Of a DNA stretch of 64,000 bases, positions 1 through 8,367 are shown in pieces. The position numbers were made by a program, and so were the translations under genes. This DNA is from Rubricoccus marinus. GTDB taxonomy: Bacteria > Bacteroidota > Rhodothermia > Rhodothermales > Rubricoccaceae. Within the stretch, counting starts at the first letter, position 1; each line of letters begins with the position of its first letter. The notes under the pieces are model-generated. The model saw only the letters and a program-made list of their open reading frames with translations, ran no database searches and was not told the origin of the DNA. The stretch spans positions 742,502 to 806,501 of the forward strand of contig NZ_MQWB01000001.1 of NCBI RefSeq assembly GCF_002257665.1, written 5' to 3'.

Positions 1-408
1 CAGCCGGGTTCTGCCGATGCGCCGGCCCACGAGCGCCGCCGCCGCGTCGCCGATCATCTGCATCGCCATCGCCGAGGCCGCCACCACGGGCGAGAACAGC
101 GCCACGCACAACGCCGCCGCCACGCACATCATCGTCGCGCCGTTGAACACGATGCGCTCGCCGAACGGCGGGATCTCCTCCGGCCGCATCAGCGACGCGA
201 ACGCCTTGAGCAGGAAGTCCCGCGCCCAGCGGATCCTCTGGCGGCTCCAGTCCGCCGCGAGCGCGATCACCGCCAGAGGCACCAGCACCCACAGCGAGAC
301 CTCGCGCCCGAACAGCAGGATCCCGACCGGGATGACGAGCGCGCCGAGGTGGAGGGCCTTGCGGCGGACCTCGGCGGCGTACGAGATGACGGGGACGTGG
401 TCGCTCAT
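1..408 (-). CDS. Diacylglycerol/polyprenol kinase-like membrane protein (cut by window edge)
   Basis: Only the N-terminal 136 residues are visible, because the frame is still open at base 1. The start is the ATG at 408, giving MSDHVPVISYAAE. An N-terminal RRKALHLGALVIP segment and a later GDAAAALVGRRIG segment match the conserved features of the SEC59/DGK1/VTE5 family, CTP-dependent kinases of dolichol, phytol or diacylglycerol in membranes. Hydrophobic stretches at roughly residues 20-35, 40-55 and 90-110 fit membrane helices. The gene is divergent from the hydrolase lipoprotein at 461. The substrate cannot be read from the sequence; a phosphatidate cytidylyltransferase-like role is the alternative. 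Confidence 0.75.
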   Translation of the reverse strand, partial: MSDHVPVISYAAEVRRKALHLGALVIPVGILLFGREVSLWVLVPLAVIALAADWSRQRIRWARDFLLKAFASLMRPEEIPPFGERIVFNGATMMCVAAALCVALFSPVVAASAMAMQMIGDAAAALVGRRIGRTRL

Positions 409-460
409 GGAACGCGGGGGGACGGCGGAAGGTAGCCGCCCCTCACTCGCCTCTGGCGCC

Positions 461-1846
461 ATGCGCACGCTCCTCGCCCTGCTCCTCACCGTCTTTCTCA
501 CCGCCTGCGGCTCCGACACCGACTACGCCGGCGACATGCGCGAGCAGCACGACGGCGAGACGCCAGAGGCCTCTGGCGCGGGTGCGGACGCCGCGGCGCT
601 CGACGTGACGCGCGAGGAGGTGGTCTACGCCACGGTCGATGGCGAGAGCGTAACCGGGACGCTCGTCCGGCCTGCCGGCGTGACGGGCCCGCTGCCCGCC
701 GTCATCGTCATCCACGAGTGGTGGGGGCTCAACGACAACGTGCGCGACATGGCCGCCAAGCTCGCCGCCGAAGGCTACGCCGCGCTCGCCGTCGACCTCT
801 ACCAGGGCGAGTCTGCCGACACACCCGACGCCGCGACGGGCCTCATGCGCGGCGCGATGGACCGCTCCGCCGCGCTCACCGATAACCTGGAGCAGGCCTA
901 CGCGTACCTCAAGACGGTGCAACAGGCGCCCAGCGTCGCCTCTCTAGGCTGGTGCTTTGGCGGCGCGTGGTCCCTGCGGGCCGCCCTCGCAATGCCGACG
1001 GAACTGGACGCCGCGGTGATCTACTACGGCCAGCCCGTAACCGAGTCCGACGAGCTAGCGCCTCTGGCGATGCCCATCCTCGCCCACTTCGGCGAGGCCG
1101 ACGACTCCATCCCGATGAGCGCCGTGGAGCAGTTCGACAGCGCGCTGGAGGCCGCGGGCGTGGACTACGAGGTGTTTGTCTACACCGACGCTGCGCACGC
1201 CTTTGCCAACCCCTCTGGGCAGGCCTACGACCCTGAAGCCGCCGAGACCGCCTGGGCGCGCACGACGGCGTTCCTCGCGGCAAACCTGCAGGCAACGGAG
1301 ACGACTAAAGCGCCTCTGGCGCCAGAGGCCGTGCACCCGCTCCACCTCCGCCTCGCTGAGGGCTCCCACCGCGGCGCCATGCGCATCGCGGAAGAGGCCG
1401 CTGGCGATCCCGAACTCACGGCCGTTCTGGTCGATGGCCTCGCTAGTACAGACCCGGCTCTGCGCAACCACGCCGCCTCCGCGCTCGACCTCGCCACGCG
1501 GCGGCACCCCGGTCTGCTCGCTCTGCACGCGGACGCCCTCCTAAGCGCTGCCCGCGCTGACGCCAGAGGCTCCGCGCTCCGCCGAACGCTGCCGCTGCTC
1601 CTCGCGAGGATCGCTCTAACCTCTCAGCAGGCAGAGACGGTCCTCGCGCTCGCCCGGCGCCGGCTCCGCGATACGCCGGCCAACGGCACGCGCGCGAACG
1701 CGCTCACCGCGCTCGCATCCGTCGCCGAACAGCACCCGGCTCAGCGTGCAGGCCTCATCGCCGAACTCGACGCTTGGTTGGACGCGCCCGAGCCGTCTCT
1801 CCGCGCATGCGCGCGGCTCCTCCTCGCCCGTCTGGACCAGCTGTAG
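461..1846 (+). CDS. Dienelactone hydrolase family lipoprotein with C-terminal helical repeat extension
   Basis: This is a 461-residue secreted hydrolase. The ATG at 461 starts a lipoprotein signal (MRTLLALLLTVFLTAC) with lipobox Cys16; the same frame is open further upstream but there it is antisense to the kinase gene. Residues about 55-270 are a dienelactone hydrolase domain: EWWGLND, the GWCFGG nucleophile elbow (Cys165), Asp214 in GEADDS and His246 in DAAHAF form the Cys-Asp-His triad. The last 180 or so residues are Ala/Leu-rich repeated helices like HEAT repeats, which the usual 230-260-residue family lacks. It converges on thiE across an inverted motif pair. The true substrate is unknown. 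Confidence 0.85.
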   Translation: MRTLLALLLTVFLTACGSDTDYAGDMREQHDGETPEASGAGADAAALDVTREEVVYATVDGESVTGTLVRPAGVTGPLPAVIVIHEWWGLNDNVRDMAAKLAAEGYAALAVDLYQGESADTPDAATGLMRGAMDRSAALTDNLEQAYAYLKTVQQAPSVASLGWCFGGAWSLRAALAMPTELDAAVIYYGQPVTESDELAPLAMPILAHFGEADDSIPMSAVEQFDSALEAAGVDYEVFVYTDAAHAFANPSGQAYDPEAAETAWARTTAFLAANLQATETTKAPLAPEAVHPLHLRLAEGSHRGAMRIAEEAAGDPELTAVLVDGLASTDPALRNHAASALDLATRRHPGLLALHADALLSAARADARGSALRRTLPLLLARIALTSQQAETVLALARRRLRDTPANGTRANALTALASVAEQHPAQRAGLIAELDAWLDAPEPSLRACARLLLARLDQL

Positions 1847-1847
1847 C

Positions 1848-1865
1848 CGCCAGAGGCCTCTGGCG
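1848..1865. repeat. Inverted motif pair between convergent genes
   Basis: CGCCAGAGGCCTCTGGCG is a perfect 18-base palindrome filling the gap between the hydrolase stop (1846) and the thiE stop (1866). It could act as a two-way terminator hairpin, but there is no T-tract on either side. Confidence 0.8.
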
Positions 1866-2507
1866 TTAGCCCCAGCGCTCAATGGCCTCGCGGAAGGCCG
1901 CCGCCGCCGCTTGCGGGTCCGGCGCGCACGAGACCGCCGTCATCACCGCCACGCCCATCGCGCCCGCGTCCAGGCAGGGCGCCACGCGCTCGGGCGTGAT
2001 CCCCGCGATGGCGATGACCGGGATGGACACCGCCGCGCACGCCTCGGCCAGGCCGTCGAGGCCCTTGACGCGCGCCGGGTTGGCCTTCGAGCCCGTCGGA
2101 AACACGGGGCCGAAGCCGATGTAGTCCGCGCCAGAGGCTTCGGCCTCTTGCGCCTGCGCCGCCGTTGTCGCGGTCGCGCCAATGATGCCGCCCCGCGCGC
2201 CGAAGGCGGTCCGAGCCGCCTCAAGGGGCAGATCCGTTTGCCCTAGATGCACCCCGTCGGCGCCCGCGCCGAGCGCGAGGCCAAGGCGGTCGTCTACGAG
2301 GCTCGTGGCCCCCGCGTCGCGGCAGGCCGCGATTACGGGGCGCACGTTGACCCAGGCATCGCGTGGAGAGCCCACCTTCTGGCGGAATTGGATGGTCTCA
2401 GCGCCACCCGCGAGCGCGAGCCGGGCGAGCGCACCGTGGCTGTAGCGCTGCTGGAAGTGGAAATCCGTCAGGACGTGGAGCCGGCCGATCACAGGGGGAG
2501 CAGTCAT
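1866..2507 (-). CDS. thiE: Thiamine-phosphate synthase
   Basis: ThiE condenses HMP pyrophosphate with the thiazole phosphate to give thiamine monophosphate in the cytoplasm. The 213-residue protein has the family's usual length and a complete TIM-barrel pattern: ETIQFRQK near residue 40, DDRLGLALGAGADGVHLGQ near 70-90, GATATTAAQAQEAEASGADY near 110-130, and the FGPVFPTGSK loop followed by IAIAGI and a C-terminal GAMGVAVMTA phosphate-binding turn. It stands alone without other thi genes, and I saw no TPP riboswitch in the short divergent gap to the response regulator. Confidence 0.95.
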   Translation of the reverse strand: MTAPPVIGRLHVLTDFHFQQRYSHGALARLALAGGAETIQFRQKVGSPRDAWVNVRPVIAACRDAGATSLVDDRLGLALGAGADGVHLGQTDLPLEAARTAFGARGGIIGATATTAAQAQEAEASGADYIGFGPVFPTGSKANPARVKGLDGLAEACAAVSIPVIAIAGITPERVAPCLDAGAMGVAVMTAVSCAPDPQAAAAAFREAIERWG

Positions 2508-2575
2508 AGCGTGAAGTTCGCCTGTGCAACGGAATGATGGGGCGGGCGTTCACTCCTTCCCTGGTACCTTCTCTC

Positions 2576-2971
2576 ATGTTCGAGTCCATGCCCAAGCCTC
2601 TCCGCGCGCTCGTCGTAGACGACGAGTCCGACGTCCAGATCCTTTTTCAGCAGCGGTTCCGCCGCGAGATCCGGAAGGGCGACATCGAGCTTCAGTTCGC
2701 TCTGAGTGGTCAGGAAGCCCTCGAGATCCTTAAGGGCGGCGCCGCGGCCGACGTCGTGGTAGTGCTTTCGGACGTGAACATGCCCGGCATGAACGGGCTC
2801 GAACTCCTCGGGCGCATCAAGGAGGAGTTCCCCGAACTGGAGGTGTACATGGTGACCGCCTACGACGACGGCGAGCTCAAGACGACCGCCCTCGCAAAGG
2901 GCGCTCGCGGCTACCTCACCAAGCCCATCGACTTCGGCACGCTCAAGGAGGAGGTTTTCGGCCTCGCCTAA
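2576..2971 (+). CDS. Stand-alone response regulator receiver protein
   Basis: This is a single receiver domain with no output domain. The acidic patch is VVDDES, the phosphoacceptor Asp sits in VVLSDVNMPGMNG, the conserved Thr in YMVTAYDD and the conserved Lys in GYLTKPIDF, so all key residues are present. I placed the start at the ATG at 2576 (MFESMPKPL); the ATG at 2588 would start directly before the domain and is equally plausible. No Shine-Dalgarno sequence decides it. No partner histidine kinase is adjacent, so the output is probably protein-protein, as in CheY-like proteins. Confidence 0.9.
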   Translation: MFESMPKPLRALVVDDESDVQILFQQRFRREIRKGDIELQFALSGQEALEILKGGAAADVVVVLSDVNMPGMNGLELLGRIKEEFPELEVYMVTAYDDGELKTTALAKGARGYLTKPIDFGTLKEEVFGLA

Positions 2972-2985
2972 GCGAGGCGCCGTTT

Positions 2986-3003
2986 GCCTCTGGCGCCAGA
3001 GGC
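2986..3003. repeat. Inverted motif pair after response regulator
   Basis: GCCTCTGGCGCCAGAGGC is an exact palindrome 14 bases after the response-regulator stop and about 50 bases before gnd. It may act as a terminator hairpin, without a T-tract. Confidence 0.8.
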
Positions 3004-3055
3004 GGAACCGAGAGCGGCGCGAGGTGTGACTCCACCCTCGCAACCGCTTCTCACA

Positions 3056-4090
3056 ATGGATATCGGCATCGTCGGCCTCGGCCGGATGGGACTCAACATG
3101 GCCATCCGCCTCTCGCGCGGCGGCCACCGCGTCCTCGTGAGCAACCGCTCCCAGGGGCCGATCGACACCGCCGTCGAAGCGGGCGCCGAGGGGACCGAAA
3201 GCGTGGGGGACCTGATCGGCAAGCTGGAGAGCCCGCGCGTGGTGTGGCTCATGCTCCCCGCCGGGCAGGTCACCGATGACCACGTAGACGAGGCGCTGGA
3301 ATACTTGGAAGACGGCGACATCCTCGTCGAGGGCGGCAACACGCGCTGGACCGACACCCTCGCGCGCGCCGAACGCGCCAGAGGCCGGGGCGTCCACTAC
3401 GTCGATGCCGGCGTTTCGGGCGGCGTCTGGGGCCTCGAAAACGGATACTCCATCATGTTCGGCGCGAGCGACCACGCCGCCGAACGGATCACGCCCGTTA
3501 TCCAGACCCTCGCGCCGTCGCCAGAGGCCGGGTGGGGCCACGTCGGCCCGACGGGCGCGGGGCACTTTACCAAGATGGTCCACAACGGCATCGAGTACGG
3601 CATGATGCAGGCCTTCGCCGAGGGCTTCGCGATCCTCGATGCCAAGAAAGACTGGGGCACCAACGAAGCGGGCGACGAGATCACGGCCGACCTCGACCTC
3701 GGCCAGATCGCGAGCCTCTGGCGCGAGGGGTCCGTCGTGCAGAGTTGGCTGCTGGACTTGATCGCCGAAGCGCTCGTGGAGCGGCCCGGACTCAAAGCCG
3801 TTGCGCCCCACGTACCGGATTCCGGCGAGGGGCGCTGGACCGTTGAGGCCGCCATCGACCTCGGCGTGCCCGCAACCGTTATCGCGGCGAGCCTGTTCGC
3901 GCGCTTCAGCAGCCGCGACGAGACGCAGTTCGCCAGCCGCGTCCTTTCGGCTATGCGCGGCCAGTTCGGCGGCCACCCCGTCAAAGGCGACTCTGGCGTG
4001 GACGGTGAGTACGCCGACCAGATCTCCGATGCCGGCACGGTCGAGATCATCCCCGGCGGCGTGCGCACCGAGGGCGCCGCCTCCCGCTAG
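3056..4090 (+). CDS. gnd: 6-phosphogluconate dehydrogenase, decarboxylating (short type)
   Basis: The enzyme oxidatively decarboxylates 6-phosphogluconate to ribulose 5-phosphate in the pentose phosphate pathway. The ATG at 3056 gives MDIGIVGLGRMGLNMA, so the Rossmann motif begins immediately. DAGVSGGVWGLENGYSIMFG is the substrate-binding signature, and the catalytic Lys lies in HFTKMVHNGIEYG. The 344 residues match the short bacterial form (about 300-340) rather than the 470-residue E. coli form. The coenzyme preference cannot be called confidently. A motif hairpin follows the stop. Confidence 0.92.
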   Translation: MDIGIVGLGRMGLNMAIRLSRGGHRVLVSNRSQGPIDTAVEAGAEGTESVGDLIGKLESPRVVWLMLPAGQVTDDHVDEALEYLEDGDILVEGGNTRWTDTLARAERARGRGVHYVDAGVSGGVWGLENGYSIMFGASDHAAERITPVIQTLAPSPEAGWGHVGPTGAGHFTKMVHNGIEYGMMQAFAEGFAILDAKKDWGTNEAGDEITADLDLGQIASLWREGSVVQSWLLDLIAEALVERPGLKAVAPHVPDSGEGRWTVEAAIDLGVPATVIAASLFARFSSRDETQFASRVLSAMRGQFGGHPVKGDSGVDGEYADQISDAGTVEIIPGGVRTEGAASR

Positions 4091-4097
4091 CCGCTTC

Positions 4098-4121
4098 GCC
4101 TCTGGCGCTACCGCCAGAGGC
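4098..4121 (+). terminator. Motif-pair hairpin after gnd
   Basis: GCCTCTGGCG and CGCCAGAGGC are separated by a four-base loop (ctac), giving a 10-bp stem eight bases after the gnd stop. It is followed by a T-containing stretch (ccgttgttctc). This is the best hairpin-shaped copy of the repeated motif and a plausible intrinsic terminator. Confidence 0.6.
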
Positions 4122-4143
4122 CCGTTGTTCTCCCGCGAGTCTC

Positions 4144-5493
4144 ATGTTTTTGCGCTCCCGTTTCGTCTGTGTTCTCCTCCTCGCCCTCGCGGCCTCTGGC
4201 GCATCGGCGCAGCCGTTCGAGTCGTCTGACCTCCCGCTCGTGATCGTGGACGTAGGGCGAGAGATCCCAAACGAGCCGAAGGTGGAGGGCCGGATGCGGA
4301 TCGTGGACAACGGCCCGGGTGAGCGCAACCGGCCGGACGATGCCGCGACGGGCTACGACGGCCCGATTGGGATTGAGCTTCGGGGCGCGACCTCGCGCAC
4401 GAAGTACGCCAAAAAGCAGTACGCCGTGGAGACCCGCGACGAAGCGGGCGCCAACCTCAACGTGCCGCTGCTCGGCTTCCCGGAGGAGAACGACTGGATC
4501 CTGCACGCGCCGTACTCGGACAAGACGCTCATGCGCAACGTGCTCGCCTACCGCCTCGCGCGCGAGATGGGCCAGTACGCCAGCCGCACGCGCTACGTGG
4601 AGCTGATCCTCGACGGAGAGTACCAGGGCGTCTACGTGCTCATGGAAAAGATCAAGCGCGACGACGGGCGCGTGGACATCGCGACGCTCAACCCCGACGA
4701 GACCTCTGGCGACGACCTCACGGGCGGCTACATCGTCAAGATCGACAAGCGCTCCGGCGGCGAGCGCGGCGGGTGGCTCTCGCCGGTCCGCGCCCCGGGC
4801 TGGGGTGGCTCTGGTCGCCCGCTCTACCAGTTCCACGACCCGAAGCCGTCCGAGATCGCGCCCGAGCAAGCGGCCTACATCGAGAACTGGATCTCGGACT
4901 TTGAGCGCGCGCTCATGGCCGAGACCATCGAGGACCCCGCCAGAGGCTACCCGGCCTTTATTGACCTCGCCTCGTTCGTGGACTACTTCCTGCTCGTGGA
5001 GCTCAGCAAAAACGTAGACGGCTACCGCTTGAGCGCCTACTTCCACAAGGACAAAGACTCCAATGGCGGCCTCTTGCGCGCCGGTCCGGTCTGGGACGTC
5101 AACATCGGCTTCGGCAACGCGGACTACTACAGCGGTGCCGATCCCGAGGGCTGGCAGGTGCTGATGACGCAGGCCGAGGACCCGTTCCAGATTCCGGCGT
5201 GGTGGCCTCGCCTGGTCCAGACCGAGAGTTTCCAGAGCGCGGCTCGCGCCCGGTGGGCAGAACTCCGTGCCGGGCCTCTGGCGACGGATTCGCTCGTGGC
5301 GCGCGTGGATGGCATCGCGGACCAGCTGGACGAGGCGCAGGCGCGCAACTTCCAGCGCTGGCCAGTCCTGGGCCGCCGGATCTGGCCCAACGAGTTTGTC
5401 GGCGAGACGTACGCCGAGGAGGTGGACTTCCTCCGATCCTGGCTCCGCCAGAGGCTCGCGTGGATGGACGGCGAGCTCCTCGCGGAGCCCTAG
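4144..5493 (+). CDS. CotH-type secreted protein kinase (first paralogue)
   Basis: The protein has 449 residues. A signal peptide (MFLRSRFVCVLLLALAASGA, cleaved near SAQ) precedes a CotH kinase domain: IGIELRGATS, KKQYAVETRD, ENDWILHAPYSDKTLMRN, EYQGVYVLMEKIKRD, GGYIVKIDK and PVWDVNIGFGNADYY. CotH proteins are atypical secreted protein kinases, known from Bacillus spore coat phosphorylation. It is a close relative of the CotH at 26099 but ends at the kinase domain and has no T9SS tail. Its stop codon overlaps that of the convergent small gene (CTAG at 5490-5493). Its target protein is unknown. Confidence 0.88.
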   Translation: MFLRSRFVCVLLLALAASGASAQPFESSDLPLVIVDVGREIPNEPKVEGRMRIVDNGPGERNRPDDAATGYDGPIGIELRGATSRTKYAKKQYAVETRDEAGANLNVPLLGFPEENDWILHAPYSDKTLMRNVLAYRLAREMGQYASRTRYVELILDGEYQGVYVLMEKIKRDDGRVDIATLNPDETSGDDLTGGYIVKIDKRSGGERGGWLSPVRAPGWGGSGRPLYQFHDPKPSEIAPEQAAYIENWISDFERALMAETIEDPARGYPAFIDLASFVDYFLLVELSKNVDGYRLSAYFHKDKDSNGGLLRAGPVWDVNIGFGNADYYSGADPEGWQVLMTQAEDPFQIPAWWPRLVQTESFQSAARARWAELRAGPLATDSLVARVDGIADQLDEAQARNFQRWPVLGRRIWPNEFVGETYAEEVDFLRSWLRQRLAWMDGELLAEP

Positions 5494-5777
5494 GCCTCTG
5501 GCGGCGCGGGAGTGGTCGGCGGCGCTGGAGGCGTAGTGCTGGAAGCCGCCTCGCGGAGCTCCTCTTCTGTCGGCAGCCGCGGGTTTTTGGGAATGCCGAT
5601 GCTGCCCGAGAGCAGCACGATCCCGACGAGCGTGGACGCCACGAGCACGACCGGGATAAACGGCCGCGCCGCCTGCGGCAGCACGAGCCAGTCCAGCGCG
5701 TCTGCGATGGCGAGCGCGAGGCTGAGCGCGAAGACGACGCCAGAGGCGATCAGGAGGCGGTAGAAACCAGAGGACAT
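5490..5777 (-). CDS. Small two-helix membrane protein with proline-rich tail
   Basis: I do not recognise this 95-residue protein. The ATG at 5777 gives MSSGFYRLLIASGVVFALSL. Two hydrophobic segments (about residues 6-25 and 38-58) suggest two membrane helices, followed by a short charged linker (PTEEELREAAS) and a Pro/Thr-rich C-terminus. The frame is open further upstream, but there it would overlap the divergent transpeptidase start. Its last four bases overlap the CotH stop. Confidence 0.6.
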   Translation of the reverse strand: MSSGFYRLLIASGVVFALSLALAIADALDWLVLPQAARPFIPVVLVASTLVGIVLLSGSIGIPKNPRLPTEEELREAASSTTPPAPPTTPAPPEA

Positions 5778-5847
5778 GGCCCACGCACGCGCGAGACCCG
5801 GCCCGCGTTCTCGCGCGGCTAGCTTTCGTCTGCCCTCCGCCCGACTC

Positions 5848-6645
5848 ATGCGTCTGCTCGTCCTCCTCGCCCTCGCCCTTCTGCCTCTGGCGGGCTGCGC
5901 CGCTCAGTCAGTCTCCCTGGCCTCTGGCGTCTCTCCGATCCCAACTGAGAGCCGCCAGCTCGTCTTTGTGACGACGCCGAATTGGAGCGCGACCGACGGC
6001 ACGCTGCGCACGTTCGAGCGCGATGTCAGCAACTCTGGCGAGCCTGGTCCCTGGCGAGAAGTCGGCGCGGCGACGCCAACCGTGGTGGGACGTAGCGGAC
6101 TGGGGTGGGGGAGAGGGCTCCACGCGCCAGAGGCCGGAGTGCAGAAGGCCGAGGGCGATGGGCGCGCGCCCGCCGGCGCGTTCGCGCTGAGCGCCGCCTT
6201 CGGTTACGCCGACGCCGAGCCGACCGGCCTCCCATACGTCCAGGCCACGCCGACGCTGGCGTGTGTGGACGATGCGGCCTCGGCCTTCTACAACCTCGTC
6301 GTGGACGGGGCGGAAGTATCGAAGGACTGGGACTCGCGCGAGCAGATGCGGCGCCCGGACAACCTCTACAGCCTGGGCGTGGTCGTGGCGCACAACGGGC
6401 CGGGCATCGCGCCGGACCTGGCGCCAGCGGCCTCTGGCGCGTCGCCCGCTCCGGGCGCAGGCTCGTGCATCTTTCTCCACGTGTGGCGTGGGCCGGGCTC
6501 CTCGACCGCCGGCTGCACCGCCATGCCGAGCGCGGCGCTCCAGCGTGTGATGGGGTGGCTGGACGCGCGCGAGCGCCCGGTCCTGGTACAACTCCCCGCG
6601 CCAGAGGCGGCGCGGCTGCGCGAGGCCTGGGGCCTTCCGGAGTAG
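5848..6645 (+). CDS. L,D-transpeptidase-like lipoprotein
   Basis: The protein has 265 residues. The ATG at 5848 starts a lipoprotein signal (MRLLVLLALALLPLAGC, lipobox Cys17). The C-terminal half contains FLHVWRGPGSSTAGCTAM, whose His and Cys correspond to the catalytic His/Cys of the YkuD/ErfK L,D-transpeptidase fold (3-3 cross-links or lipoprotein attachment in peptidoglycan). The form with STAGCTAM, rather than SHGCIR, is typical of a divergent subfamily. DGRAPAGAFALSAAFGYA resembles the D-G-x-T-P-x-G entry motif. It could be a hydrolase or chaperone rather than a cross-linker. Confidence 0.72.
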   Translation: MRLLVLLALALLPLAGCAAQSVSLASGVSPIPTESRQLVFVTTPNWSATDGTLRTFERDVSNSGEPGPWREVGAATPTVVGRSGLGWGRGLHAPEAGVQKAEGDGRAPAGAFALSAAFGYADAEPTGLPYVQATPTLACVDDAASAFYNLVVDGAEVSKDWDSREQMRRPDNLYSLGVVVAHNGPGIAPDLAPAASGASPAPGAGSCIFLHVWRGPGSSTAGCTAMPSAALQRVMGWLDARERPVLVQLPAPEAARLREAWGLPE

Positions 6646-6771
6646 CCTCTGGCGGGATCGCGCAGGAGACGCGCAGTGCGAGACACTGGGCGCCAGAGGC
6701 GGAATCCACGCGCGGTGCACGTCCGCACGCGGCGTGTGCGCGTAGCCTCTGGCGAAACACCGCGCTCTGCT

Positions 6772-7869
6772 ATGCCGCTCACGAAAGACGCCGTCCTCGC
6801 GGCCCTCTCCACCGTCGAAGAACCCGACCTCAAGGACGACCTGGTCTCGCTCGGGATGATCCGAGACCTCGTCGTTGAGGGCAACGCGGTCGCATTCACG
6901 GTCATCCTGACCACGCCCGCGTGCCCGCTCAAGGAGCTTATCCGCCAGCGCTGCGAGACGGCCATCCACCGCGACTGCGGCGACGAGGTGACCGTCGAGG
7001 TCCAGATGGAGGCGGAGACGACCACGCCAGAGGCCCAGATCGCGCAGGGCGGCGCCTCTGGCGTCAAGAACTTTATCGCGGTCGCCAGCGGCAAGGGCGG
7101 CGTGGGCAAGAGCACCGTCGCGGCCAACCTTGCGGTCGCGCTGGCCGAGACCGGCGCGCGCGTCGGCCTGCTCGACATCGACGTGTACGGCCCGAGCGTG
7201 CCGGTCATGTTCGGCATCCCGATCGACGAGAAGCCGCGCGTCAACGAGGAGCGCAAGATCATCCCCCTCGTCCGCTATGGCGTCAAGCTGCTCTCGATGG
7301 GCTTCCTGGTGGATCCCAACAACGCCGTCGTGTGGCGCGGCCCGATGGCGTCCAGCGCCGTCAAGCAGTTCGTCAACGACGCCGTCTGGGGCGAGCTGGA
7401 TTACCTCATTCTGGACCTCCCGCCGGGCACGGGCGACATCCAGCTCACGCTCGTGCAAACGGTCCCGGTGACCGGGACGGTGATCGTGAGCACGCCGCAA
7501 GAGGTCGCGCTCGCGGACGCGCGCAAGGGCATCAAGATGTTCGAGAAGACGGGCGTGCCCGTTCTCGGCATCGTGGAGAACATGGCGTACTTCACCCCGC
7601 CGGATCTGCCCGACCGGAAGTACTACCTCTTCGGCCAGGCGGGCGCTCAGAAGCTCGCCGCCGAGATGGAGGTCCCGCTCCTGGCGGAGATCCCGCTGGA
7701 GCAGGCCACGCGAGAGGCCGGCGACCTCGGCGCTCCCGTCACGGTCCGCGAGCCGGACTCCGTCGCCGCTGGCGTCTTCCGCGAACTCGCGGGCCGCGTC
7801 GCGCGCGAGGTGTCCATCCGCAACGCCGAGGCCCCCGCCACGCAACCCATCGAGATCCTGCACCGCTAG
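6772..7869 (+). CDS. apbC: Mrp/ApbC-family Fe-S cluster carrier ATPase
   Basis: The protein has 365 residues, starting at ATG 6772 (MPLTKDAVLAALS). Residues about 1-85 are a MIP18/DUF59-type domain (TTPACPLKEL). Residues 100 onwards are the ParA-like P-loop ATPase: GKGGVGKST Walker A, DIDVYGPSVP, DLPPGTGDIQLTL and STPQEVALADARKG. Mrp/NBP35 proteins bind and transfer Fe-S clusters in the cytosol. The CxxC cluster ligands are not obvious in the C-terminal part (GIVENMAYFTPPDLPD has no Cys), so the usual metal site may be altered. The NifU-type gene 145 bases downstream supports an Fe-S role. Confidence 0.88.
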   Translation: MPLTKDAVLAALSTVEEPDLKDDLVSLGMIRDLVVEGNAVAFTVILTTPACPLKELIRQRCETAIHRDCGDEVTVEVQMEAETTTPEAQIAQGGASGVKNFIAVASGKGGVGKSTVAANLAVALAETGARVGLLDIDVYGPSVPVMFGIPIDEKPRVNEERKIIPLVRYGVKLLSMGFLVDPNNAVVWRGPMASSAVKQFVNDAVWGELDYLILDLPPGTGDIQLTLVQTVPVTGTVIVSTPQEVALADARKGIKMFEKTGVPVLGIVENMAYFTPPDLPDRKYYLFGQAGAQKLAAEMEVPLLAEIPLEQATREAGDLGAPVTVREPDSVAAGVFRELAGRVAREVSIRNAEAPATQPIEILHR

Positions 7870-7879
7870 GCGCGGCGTT

Positions 7880-7903
7880 CCGGCCTCTGGCGCTAGAGGC
7901 CGG
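7880..7903. repeat. Near-palindromic motif pair after apbC
   Basis: Two motif copies in inverted orientation, extended by CCGG/CCGG flanks to 24 bases, with one mismatch (CGCTAGAGGC instead of CGCCAGAGGC). It lies 11 bases after the apbC stop and is a possible terminator. Confidence 0.7.
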
Positions 7904-8014
7904 TCCGTCCGCGTTGGTGCGTCAGAACCCCCTCGCGCCTCTGGCGCGTTCACGGAACGGCACCCGCGCCAGAGGCCGCCGCCCCTGCGTATCATCCGAC
8001 AGCCCCCCAGACCG

Positions 8015-8278
8015 ATGGCCGACGACTCGACCTATTCCGACCTCCTGGAACGCATCGAGACCGCGCTCGACGCCATCCGCCCTTACCTGATGGCGGACGG
8101 CGGCTCGACGCGTGTCCACCGCATCACGCCCGATATGGTCGTGGAGCTGGAATTGCTGGGCGCCTGCGGCACGTGCCCCCTGAGCATGATGACGCTGCGC
8201 GGAGGCATCGAGCAGACCATCAAGCGCGCCGTGCCCGAGGTGTCCCGCGTCGAAGTGGTCGTGCCCGAGCACGCCTAG
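8015..8278 (+). CDS. NifU C-terminal domain Fe-S scaffold protein
   Basis: This 87-residue protein consists only of the NifU-like C-terminal (Nfu) domain: IRPYLMADGGSTRVHRI followed by LLGACGTCPLSMMTLRGGIEQ with the CxxC cluster-binding pair. Nfu proteins hold a bridging 4Fe-4S cluster and deliver it to client enzymes. The ATG at 8015 (MADDSTYSDLLER) is the only sensible start. It lies downstream of the Mrp-type carrier in the same direction, so the two probably work together, although a motif pair and 145 bases separate them. Confidence 0.92.
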   Translation: MADDSTYSDLLERIETALDAIRPYLMADGGSTRVHRITPDMVVELELLGACGTCPLSMMTLRGGIEQTIKRAVPEVSRVEVVVPEHA

Positions 8279-8367
8279 CCCACCGGTCCTTCCCTCTAGC
8301 GGCGCCTCTGGCGCCGCGTTCGTTTTCCGATCCGCGCAGTCCGCGCGGTCGCCCCCTGACCCACCCG

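Noticed and set aside
5490-5493. Overlapping stop codons (CTAG) of two convergent genes as a regulatory signal
   Set aside because: It is a simple consequence of tight packing and the palindromic CTAG; nothing else supports a role.
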